Assembly: GCF_002802875.1 (NCBI RefSeq)
Contig: NZ_PEBI01000001.1
Span: 991,993 to 1,055,992, forward strand
Direction of reading: 5' to 3'
DNA length: 64,000 nucleotides
From: Bifidobacterium primatium
GTDB taxonomy: Bacteria; Actinomycetota; Actinomycetes; Actinomycetales; Bifidobacteriaceae
Of the stretch, positions 1 through 6,756 are shown piece by piece. Every line of letters begins with the position of its first letter. Positions within the stretch are counted from its first letter, which is position 1. The position numbers and the translations under genes were made by a program. The notes under the pieces are model-generated. The model did no database searches. It was not told where the DNA came from and worked only from the letters and a program-made list of their open reading frames with translations.

Positions 1-224
1 AGAACGCGCTCAATCTCGGCGATTTCGTCTCGTTGGCACGCATCCGTGACGGACTGCACGACCTGTCGATGTCGGGCGGCGACGCGCGACGGCGATACTT
101 CGGCACGGTGGCCGCATGGGCGAATCAGTACGCGTGGAGCGGCAGGTCGCCGCATAGGCCGCTGCGTCCCGCCGCCATCGAGCGGGCGCTCGACGTCGTC
201 GCGCAGCCGCGCGGCGGGGTGTGA
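1..224 (+). CDS. C-terminal part of an unidentified protein
   Basis: An open reading frame enters from the left edge (first complete codon at base 3) and ends with TGA at 222-224, giving the last 73 residues of a protein whose start lies outside the window. The tail is basic and ends in a Pro/Arg/Gly-rich stretch. I do not recognise the family. It is followed by about 270 bp without a gene before the GntP-type permease, so cotranscription is uncertain. Confidence 0.55.
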   Translation, partial: NALNLGDFVSLARIRDGLHDLSMSGGDARRRYFGTVAAWANQYAWSGRSPHRPLRPAAIERALDVVAQPRGGV

Positions 225-491
225 GCCATCGAATTACGTAGTTGTCGTATCGGGTGGCTGCGATGGCGGTGCAATGGCGGGAGCGATGGTTCCGGCGGTA
301 CGTATCTTCCGTCGTATCATCCGCGCAAATATGGCAACTGTTGGCAACGGAACCGAATCAAGTCGGGAATGAGAGATACCACTGACCATGTGCAAAACCG
401 CACATGAGAAAACAGTGCGCTTGCTCGGCGACGTTGCCGAATTGCCGGTCATTGTCGACGAACGGCGTCTGAATACAGAGGGGAATCATCC

Positions 492-1813
492 ATGATTCAG
501 CTTGTATGGGTACTGGTCGGCATCTGCCTGCTGGTGATCCTGAATCTGAAATTCAAGATGCACAACATGCTGTCGCTGCTGCTGGTGGGTCTGTTCATCG
601 CACTCACCGCCGGCATCCCGATCGACAAGATCATCACGGCGGTGGAGACCGGCGTCGGCGGCATCTTTGGCAAACTGCCATCATCATCCTGTTCGGCGCC
701 ATCATCGGCAAGATCATGACCGACACCGGCGCCAGCCAGCGCATCGCCGACACCGTCATCGACAAGTGCGGCACCAGGTTCCTGCCGATCGGCCTGATGT
801 TCATCGGCGTGATCTTCGGCATCGCCATGTTCTACGAGGTCGCCTTCCTGATCTCCGTGCCGCTCGTGCTCGCCGTGGCCAAGAAGGCCAAGGTGCCGTA
901 CATGAAGCTCGTCATCCCGATCGTCGTCGGCTGCACCATGGGCCATTCGCTCTTCCCGCCGCAGCCCGGCCCGGTCGCGCTGGTCGCCGCGTTCGACGCC
1001 GACATCTCCAAGGTCTACATCTACGGCATCCTCGCCATCATCCCCGCACTGCTGTGCGCCGGTCTGCTGCTGCCGAAGTTCCTGCCCGGCATCAAGGAGA
1101 TCCCGCTGAACTCCATGCTCAAGCCGGCGCCCACCATGCCCGAGGACCAGCTGCCGTCGTTCGCCGCCTCCATCTCCATCCCGCTCACCCCGGCCGTGGT
1201 GATGATCGCCTCGTCGGTCATCAAGGAGTTCTTCGGCGAGAAGACCACCGTGTACAAGGTGTTCGGATTCATCGGCTCCGCCGAGATCTCGATGCTGCTC
1301 GCCCTCTTCGCCGCGTTCTTCCTGCTCATGCACAGCAAGGGCCAGACCGTCGCCGACCTCACCCACAAGATGGAGGAGGCCATCGGCCAGGTGGGCAACG
1401 TGCTGATTGTGATCTGCTCCGGTGGCATCATCAAGGAGGTCATCATCGAGTCCGGTGCCGCCGACCACATCGTGCAGCTGGTCTCCTCCATCCCGGTCTC
1501 GCCGTTCATCATCGCGTGGATCATCACCGCCATCATCCGTGTGCTCACCGGTCAGGGCGCCGTGGCCGCCATCACCGCGGCCGGCATGGTCGCCCCGCTG
1601 GTCACCCAGTTCGGTCTCGACCCGGCGCTGATGGTCATCTGCGTGGCCTGCGGTTCGAACACCATCACGCTGATGTACGACGGCGGCTTCCTGCTGTTCA
1701 AGGAGACGTTCGGCATCTCGATGAAGGACACGTTCAAGACCTGGGGCCTGCTGGAGCTCATCAACTCCGTGGTCGGCCTGCTGGCCGTGCTGGTCATCGA
1801 CCTCTTCGTCTGA
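492..1813 (+). pseudogene. GntP-family gluconate/hydroxyacid permease, frameshifted
   Basis: The first 62 codons from ATG 492 (Shine-Dalgarno AGAGGGG) encode a GntP-type N-terminus with two hydrophobic segments. The frame then breaks at 677/678: one more G there would give ..GKLAIIILFGAIIGK.. and a continuous product of about 440 residues to the stop at 1813. Downstream, the family features are intact (the GASQRIA segment, the HSLFPPQPGP loop, about 12 membrane spans). The family imports gluconate or other small hydroxyacids with protons. As written, only a 75-residue truncated peptide can be made. Everything else looks undecayed, so this is either a recent mutation or a sequencing error. The neighbouring dehydrogenase and GntR regulator suggest a hydroxyacid utilisation unit. 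Confidence 0.8.
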
Positions 1814-1835
1814 TTAGCGTGATTTCCATATGACC

Positions 1836-1906
1836 GTGTGCGGCCTGTGCCGCACACAAGGTCGGTATTGGGAGCCTCGACTTCGCGACTGCGAGTCGGG
1901 GCTCCC
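1836..1906 (+). terminator. Double-hairpin terminator candidate after the permease
   Basis: Two consecutive hairpins follow the permease stop. The first is a perfect 9-bp stem (1836-1844 with 1849-1857, 4-nt loop). The second is a 13-bp stem with one G-U pair (1870-1882 with 1894-1906). There is no clear T run, so termination strength is uncertain. Confidence 0.55.
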
Positions 1907-2022
1907 GTCGTATGCGCCGCCGATGGCATCTGGACCGTTCACTCTTTTTGGTGCCTTTGAAAAAGTGAATCATGAAACCGCCGGCAACATTGCTGGACAT
2001 GGTTGGTCCGCCGTCCTATAGT

Positions 2023-2052
2023 CATATCCAACCGATATATCGGTTGGATATG
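2023..2052. promoter_or_regulatory. 30-bp perfect palindrome, probable operator
   Basis: Bases 2023-2037 are the exact reverse complement of 2038-2052, with no spacer. The site lies 43 bp upstream of the dehydrogenase start at 2096, where an operator would overlap the promoter. The nearest regulator candidate is the GntR/FCD protein encoded at 3389-4045. That pairing is inferred from position only. Confidence 0.6.
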
Positions 2053-2095
2053 GTAATGGATCAGTCGATGATTCACGCTTTCAAGGAGGAAGGCA

Positions 2096-3319
2096 ATGGT
2101 CGCCACGGTCATGGATGTGAAGCAGGGTGCAGTCATGGAGTCGGATGCGGCAGCGAAACCGGCCGAAGTCACGAAGCCAAAAATGAACGTCACCGTGCAG
2201 TCGAATATCGGCGACGGGCCGGCCGAGGCCGCCGCCGACCGCCACCGTTATGACGCGGCAGCGCTCAGGGACCTCACCAGCAGGATTGCCCAGGGCTACG
2301 GGTTGAGCGAACATGACGGCGACATCGTGGCCGATGTGCTTTCGTTCGCCGACACCCACGGCATCGACTCGCATGGCCTGCAGCGCTTCCAGCTCTACGA
2401 TGCCCAGATGGGCAACAAAATCGACCCGACCGCCGAGGCCGAGGTCGTCGTCGATACGCCGGTGAGCACCGTCATCGACGGTCATCGGCGCATGGGCCAG
2501 GTCACCGGCCGTCAGGCGATGGACATGACCATCGCCAAAGCCAAGAAGACCGGCATGGCCATCGCCGCCGTCCGCCACTCCTGCCATTACGGCGCCGCCG
2601 GATACTACGCTAACCTCGCCGCCGAGCAGGGGCTCATCGGATTCTCGGTCACGAACACCGAGCCGGCCGTCTACCCGCTGTACGCCAATGATGTGTGGCT
2701 GGGCACCAACCCCATTGCCTGCGCGATACCGACGAAACCGCACACGTTCTTCTTCGACGCCAGCACGTCGGTCGTGGCCTATGGCAAGGTCGAGCTGTAT
2801 TCCAAGCAGCGCAAGGACACCCCGGCCGCGTGGGTCGTCGATCCGAACAACGAGCCGATCTACGACTCCACGGACGCCCTCGGCCGACTCATGCGCTATA
2901 ACAACGAGGCCGGTCTGCTCGCCACCGGAGGCAACAGCGAATACACGGGCGGCCACAAGGGCTACGGATTCTCGGTGCTCGTGGAGTTCTTCTCCGGCAT
3001 CGTCTCGCAGGGCGCCACCACCGACCGCACCGCAGTAGGCGATCCGGTCGAAGGCATTAGCCACGGATTCATGGCCATCGACCCGAGAATCTTCGGCGAC
3101 GCCGACACCATCCTCAGGAACTTCTCCGACTACCTCGACAAGATCCGCAACCTGCACGCCGTGCCCGGCAAACGCATCTACGTGCACGGCGACAAGGAGG
3201 CCGAGGCATACGAGAATCGCATCGCCAACGGCGTGCCGCTGTATTACAAGACCGTCGAGGAACTGCGCGGCATCTGCGACAAGCTCGGCATCTCCTACGT
3301 CGGCGTGCTCGACCACTGA
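2096..3319 (+). CDS. Malate/L-lactate dehydrogenase family (Ldh2) oxidoreductase
   Basis: A 407-residue cytoplasmic NAD(P)H-dependent 2-hydroxyacid/2-oxoacid oxidoreductase of the Ldh2 family, which includes malate, sulfolactate, ureidoglycolate and diketogulonate enzymes and is unrelated to classical LDH. The DSHG motif (residues 91-94) and SCHYGAAG (162-169, catalytic His region) are present. About 45 extra N-terminal residues make it longer than the usual 340-360. The start is set by AAGGAGG just upstream of ATG 2096. It sits after a GntP-type permease and before a GntR regulator, suggesting reduction or oxidation of an imported hydroxyacid. The substrate cannot be told from sequence alone. 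Confidence 0.85.
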   Translation: MVATVMDVKQGAVMESDAAAKPAEVTKPKMNVTVQSNIGDGPAEAAADRHRYDAAALRDLTSRIAQGYGLSEHDGDIVADVLSFADTHGIDSHGLQRFQLYDAQMGNKIDPTAEAEVVVDTPVSTVIDGHRRMGQVTGRQAMDMTIAKAKKTGMAIAAVRHSCHYGAAGYYANLAAEQGLIGFSVTNTEPAVYPLYANDVWLGTNPIACAIPTKPHTFFFDASTSVVAYGKVELYSKQRKDTPAAWVVDPNNEPIYDSTDALGRLMRYNNEAGLLATGGNSEYTGGHKGYGFSVLVEFFSGIVSQGATTDRTAVGDPVEGISHGFMAIDPRIFGDADTILRNFSDYLDKIRNLHAVPGKRIYVHGDKEAEAYENRIANGVPLYYKTVEELRGICDKLGISYVGVLDH

Positions 3320-3388
3320 GTCGACCGGGTTCGGAACAGCGGTCCGTATACTGGGAAGCCGAAATCTCCCTCAGGTAAAGGCGGCGGC

Positions 3389-4045
3389 ATGCTAAGCAAA
3401 CGAGATCAGGCGTATCGGTATCTGCGCGAACAGATCGTATCGTGCCGTATCAAGCCGGGCGATCCCCTTGATGAAAAGCAGGCCGCCGAGGAGCTGGGAT
3501 TCAGTCGCATGCCGGTGCGCGAGGCCGTGAACAAGCTGGCCGAAGAACATCTGGTCACCGTGTTCCCCTCGCGCGGCGTCATCGTCAGTCCTATCTCGTC
3601 GTCCGATTATCAGGAGATGCTCGACATCCGGTTGCTTATCGAACCGTATCTGCTGCATCGCGCCTGGCCGTCGCTGGCCACCGGTGACCTTCGGGAGTTC
3701 CGTGCGGTGATGATGGAACGGCTTGATAATTCGGAATTGGAGACCGACTCCCCCGCCGACGACTTCGACTACCGTTTTCATATGTATTTCGCCGAGCGTT
3801 CCGGCAGTCGCTATCTCATCTCGCTGATGAACATGATAATGACGCAGAGCCAGCGTATCCGCTTCTTCTCCGCGGTGGCGCCGCAGCGTACGCTCGACTC
3901 GTATCACGAGCATGTGGCGATCATCGACGCCGTGCTCGCCGGTGACGAGGCCGCTGCGGCCGCGGCCATCCGCGAACACTTGGACAATACGCGCGAAGGA
4001 TATCTGCGCATCTCGCGCGCCCGTGAGGACTTCTTCCGCTCGTAG
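3389..4045 (+). CDS. GntR-family regulator (FCD/FadR-VanR type)
   Basis: A 218-residue DNA-binding repressor or activator. Residues 1-65 form the GntR winged helix (core FSRMPVREAVNKL), and about 75-205 form an all-helical FCD ligand-binding domain with spaced His residues that in this family chelate a metal and bind carboxylates. It starts 69 bp after the Ldh2-type gene in the same direction, so it may be cotranscribed. The likely effector is the organic acid handled by the preceding permease and dehydrogenase. The palindrome at 2023-2052 is the obvious candidate site. Confidence 0.85.
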   Translation: MLSKRDQAYRYLREQIVSCRIKPGDPLDEKQAAEELGFSRMPVREAVNKLAEEHLVTVFPSRGVIVSPISSSDYQEMLDIRLLIEPYLLHRAWPSLATGDLREFRAVMMERLDNSELETDSPADDFDYRFHMYFAERSGSRYLISLMNMIMTQSQRIRFFSAVAPQRTLDSYHEHVAIIDAVLAGDEAAAAAAIREHLDNTREGYLRISRAREDFFRS

Positions 4046-4203
4046 GTTGGCCTTCGCCGCTCGTGGGCCGCAGTGTGTGAGCGTGGGCTGTAACGTCCAT
4101 TTGTGTGTCTGCCGTGCCGGAGCATACGCGAGACGGCCGAGCGGCCGTGACGGACGACGTAATAGACTGATGCCGTTTATGTCGTTCGGAACGGGAGAAG
4201 ACG

Positions 4204-4911
4204 ATGACCTATATGCAGGCGTTGCTGGGATTCGCGCTGGTGGCGGGGTCGATGGCCCTGGTGCCTGGGCTCGACATGATGATGGTGCTGCACGAGACCA
4301 TCAATACCTCGCGGCGTCGCGGCATCGCCGCCGCGTGGGGCATATCGTGCGGCGTGCTGGTATGGGCGGTCGCCGCCGCCGTCGGCCTGGCGGCGCTTAT
4401 CAACGCGTTCCCCATGGCCTACGACGCGATTCGCGTGGTGGGTGGCCTGTATCTGTTCTATCTGGCGTTCAGCATGGCGCGGAAGAAGAAGTCGAATTCC
4501 GATGACATGATCGTCAAGGAGATTGACACCGATGCCGACGCTCGTCATCGTGCAAATGTTTCACGTGAAACGTCGCTGCGCGAGTCGCCGACGTTCGGCG
4601 ACTGCGCACAGTCGTTCTTCCGCGGCTTCCTCACCGACTTCTTCAATCCGAAGATCGGCGTGTTCTATATCGCCATCATCCCCCAGTTCCTGGTTTCCGG
4701 CGTCAGCAACCTGCAGATGGGCGTCTCCCTTGGACTCATCCATTTCGTCGAAAGCATCCTGGTGCTCACGACGGTGTCCTATGCCGCAGCGTTCTTCGCC
4801 GGCCGACTGCGCAATGAACGTTCGCAGCGCATCCTCGGTCTGGTTTCCGGTGCCATCATGGCGGTGCTCGGCGGTGTGACCATCGCCGACGTGGTGAAGA
4901 GCCGGCTCTAG
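4204..4911 (+). CDS. LysE/RhtB-family amino acid exporter
   Basis: A 235-residue integral membrane exporter with the family-typical N-terminus (PGLDMMMVLHETI, residues 21-33) and about six hydrophobic segments. The family exports lysine, arginine, threonine or homoserine. A long hydrophilic loop (about residues 93-130) separates the third and fourth segments. Its codons 118-123 (NVSRET) contain a near-perfect parS site, so this loop accommodates a chromosome-segregation site. The gene ends at a strong terminator convergent with cdd. Substrate unknown. Confidence 0.8.
   Translation: MTYMQALLGFALVAGSMALVPGLDMMMVLHETINTSRRRGIAAAWGISCGVLVWAVAAAVGLAALINAFPMAYDAIRVVGGLYLFYLAFSMARKKKSNSDDMIVKEIDTDADARHRANVSRETSLRESPTFGDCAQSFFRGFLTDFFNPKIGVFYIAIIPQFLVSGVSNLQMGVSLGLIHFVESILVLTTVSYAAAFFAGRLRNERSQRILGLVSGAIMAVLGGVTIADVVKSRL
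4557..4572. other. parS-like ParB-binding site inside lysE-type gene
   Basis: TGTTTCACGTGAAACG matches the bacterial parS consensus TGTTTCACGTGAAACA at 15 of 16 positions. It lies within the coding sequence of the LysE-type exporter, in a hydrophilic loop. parS sites recruit ParB for origin segregation and cluster near oriC. Confidence 0.8.
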
Positions 4912-4949
4912 TCGGCATCGAATCCGCACAGAGACGAATCCGTACAGAG

Positions 4950-4987
4950 AAGGGCGGTTCGGAAGCGAAAACTTCCGAACCGCCCTT
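4950..4987. terminator. Bidirectional terminator between exporter gene and cdd
   Basis: A perfect 16-bp stem (4950-4965 with 4972-4987) with a 6-nt loop lies between two convergent genes. AA begins and TT ends the stem, so it can serve both strands. Confidence 0.8.
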
Positions 4988-5028
4988 CGTGTTGGCATGT
5001 GTGACGCCGGCATGATGCCGGCGAAGCG

Positions 5029-5478
5029 TCACTTGCCGCCGAATGCGCCGCCGAAGGGGTCGTCGGTGTCGAAGACCGGCTTCTCGGTGAGCGGATACAG
5101 TTCGTCAAGCGTGTAGGACTTGTATTCGGTCGGGCTCTTGGCAAGGATGATTTCGAAGTCGCGCTCGCAGAATTCGCAGAGGAATTCCCGGCACATGCCG
5201 CACGGCGAGCAGAACGACGTCAACGGGCCCTTCGCTCCCCCGACCACGACGATGCGGGTGAACTCATGGTGGCCTTCGGAGACGGCCTTGGCGCAGGCGG
5301 TGCGCTCGGCGCAGATGGTCGGCGCGAAGCCCATGTTCTCGATGTTGCAGCCGGTGTACACCGTGCCGTCGGTCGCCTCAAGCGCGGCGCCGACGCAGAA
5401 GTGCGAATACGGCGAATAGGAACGCTCGCGCGCCTCGATGGCCTTGGTGATGAGTTCCTCGATGGAAATCGTGCTCAT
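5029..5478 (-). CDS. cdd: Cytidine deaminase
   Basis: A 149-residue homotetrameric-type cytidine deaminase that converts cytidine and deoxycytidine to uridine and deoxyuridine in pyrimidine salvage. The zinc site is visible: C56-A-E58 (CAERTA, Glu is the proton shuttle) and C93-G-M-C96 (PCGMCRE). The substrate-binding CNIEN motif is at 44-48. The C-terminus carries about 15 extra residues ending in a Gly/Phe-rich tail (GGAFGGK). A Shine-Dalgarno AAGGAG precedes ATG at 5478. It is convergent with the LysE-type gene and apparently monocistronic. Confidence 0.95.
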   Translation of the reverse strand: MSTISIEELITKAIEARERSYSPYSHFCVGAALEATDGTVYTGCNIENMGFAPTICAERTACAKAVSEGHHEFTRIVVVGGAKGPLTSFCSPCGMCREFLCEFCERDFEIILAKSPTEYKSYTLDELYPLTEKPVFDTDDPFGGAFGGK

Positions 5479-5552
5479 GTCATGCTCCTTCGCAGATGTG
5501 TTGCCGTGTCGTTCGGGCGATGTCCGTATGATGCGATGGCTGTCGCATTCGA

Positions 5553-5568
5553 TGTTTCACGTGAAACA
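5553..5568. other. parS site (perfect consensus)
   Basis: TGTTTCACGTGAAACA is the exact 16-bp parS consensus. It sits in the 319-bp gap between cdd and the TetR gene, 996 bp from the other parS site. The rest of that gap shows only a degraded parS-like half site near 5651-5663 and no gene. Confidence 0.9.
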
Positions 5569-5797
5569 TCGCTGGTTTCGCGGGGTATGACGCCGCCGAT
5601 CGGACCGTGTCGAATCATCGTCGAATCCACGCCCATTGTAGGTGTCGTGCGTTTTCGTGAAACGCTGCTCCTGTCCAAACTGAACAAAATTGCAGTATGA
5701 CGCCGGCCGGCCATGAACGAATATGACGCAGATGCGGCCTTCCGAATCGGCCTGAATCGGCCTGATACGCCCGAGAGCGCCCGGATTCACCCGAGGT

Positions 5798-6418
5798 CTA
5801 CCGGTATCCCTCCCACATCGGCAGCGGGAACAGCGCGTCCTCGCAGCGGGCCCACATCTTCTGGAAATCCTGACCGGGGGTGCGCAGCCAGCGCAGCTGG
5901 GCGCCGTCCATCATGCTGAATCCGGCCAGCAGCATCTCCGCCGGATCGACGCCGTCGGGAACCGCCCAGTGGATGTTCAGCGCCTGCTCCACCCCGTCGC
6001 GCTCGCGCTGTGCGAAGTAGTCGTGCGCCGGATGGTTCGGGTCCAGCGCCTCCGCGCTCAGCGTGGAGAACATATGCACCAGCTTCGGTCGCCGGACGTT
6101 GATGGCCACGTTCTCGCGGAACATCTCGGCGAGCAGCGGCCTCGGCCTCGATGCGCACGAGCGCAGCAGCTCGTTGGTCTCCTGATCGTACATATCCGCC
6201 AGCACCATCTTCAGCAGCCCCTCCTTGCTGCCGACGTAATGCAGCACGCCGGCCTTGGTCAGGTCGACCTCGGTGGCGATCTTCTGGATGGAGGTGCCGT
6301 AATAGCCCAACGTGCCGAAGTACTCGACGGCCGCGTCGAGGATGCGCTCGCGCCGTTCCGGGTCGCGAACGGAGCCTCGTGAGCGCGTGCCGCGTGTGGT
6401 TCGAGTGGTTGTGGCCAT
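5798..6418 (-). CDS. TetR-family transcriptional regulator
   Basis: A 206-residue repressor. After a basic Thr/Arg-rich N-terminal tail, the TetR helix-turn-helix occupies about residues 18-65 (RERILDAAVEYFG...LTKAGVLHYVGSKEGLL), followed by a helical ligand/dimerisation domain. The ATG at 6418 is preferred over Met codons further upstream because GGAAGGA lies about 11 nt before it. It is divergent from two GH3 beta-glucosidase genes, with two copies of a TetR-type operator between. It probably represses those genes and itself, with a sugar or aglycone as possible inducer. Confidence 0.88.
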   Translation of the reverse strand: MATTTRTTRGTRSRGSVRDPERRERILDAAVEYFGTLGYYGTSIQKIATEVDLTKAGVLHYVGSKEGLLKMVLADMYDQETNELLRSCASRPRPLLAEMFRENVAINVRRPKLVHMFSTLSAEALDPNHPAHDYFAQRERDGVEQALNIHWAVPDGVDPAEMLLAGFSMMDGAQLRWLRTPGQDFQKMWARCEDALFPLPMWEGYR

Positions 6419-6491
6419 GATGTCCCTCATCCTTCCCTGACGTTTCCCGTCGTGGTCCTGCCATAGGTGCCGTCTCATCCATCATAGTCAA

Positions 6492-6508
6492 TACCGTCCG
6501 GTCGGTAG
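6492..6508. promoter_or_regulatory. TetR-type operator, copy 1
   Basis: TACCGTCCGGTCGGTAG lies in the divergent TetR/GH3 promoter region. It shares 14 of 17 bases with the site at 6606-6622 (consensus TACCRWCCGGTCGGTWG) and has the partial two-fold symmetry typical of TetR operators. It lies close to the tetR side. Confidence 0.7.
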
Positions 6509-6605
6509 GCGTGGCGGCGGGCAGGGGTGCATGGGCAGTCATCCCCGGTATTCGAACGATATCCGTCCGTTGTGTGTGTCGTGGCGAAAGTGGTGGTAAG
6601 TTATT

Positions 6606-6622
6606 TACCAACCGGTCGGTTG
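6606..6622. promoter_or_regulatory. TetR-type operator, copy 2
   Basis: TACCAACCGGTCGGTTG contains the inverted repeat CAACCG-GT-CGGTTG. It matches the copy at 6492-6508 and lies about 135 bp upstream of the first GH3 start. Confidence 0.7.
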
Positions 6623-6756
6623 TGATTTCGTCGATGAACATCATGACCGCTCGCAAAATCGTCAATCAACCAACACGACCATAACCATGACGCGGGGCAC
6701 GGAAGCCCCGGCCGTGCGGAACGAACCGCAACGGCAACGTCGGAAAGCGAGAACCA

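Noticed and set aside
497..1468. Minus-strand frame opposite the permease
   Set aside because: Asp/His/Glu-rich shadow translation with no domain; the opposite strand encodes clear GntP sequence.
2096..3319. Assigning the Ldh2-family enzyme as sulfolactate dehydrogenase because of the nearby taurine-type cluster
   Set aside because: The family has many substrates, the cluster is 9 kb away, and no sulfolactate genes are adjacent.
5651..5663. Third parS site
   Set aside because: GTTTTCGTGAAAC retains only one half-site and lacks the central CACGTG.
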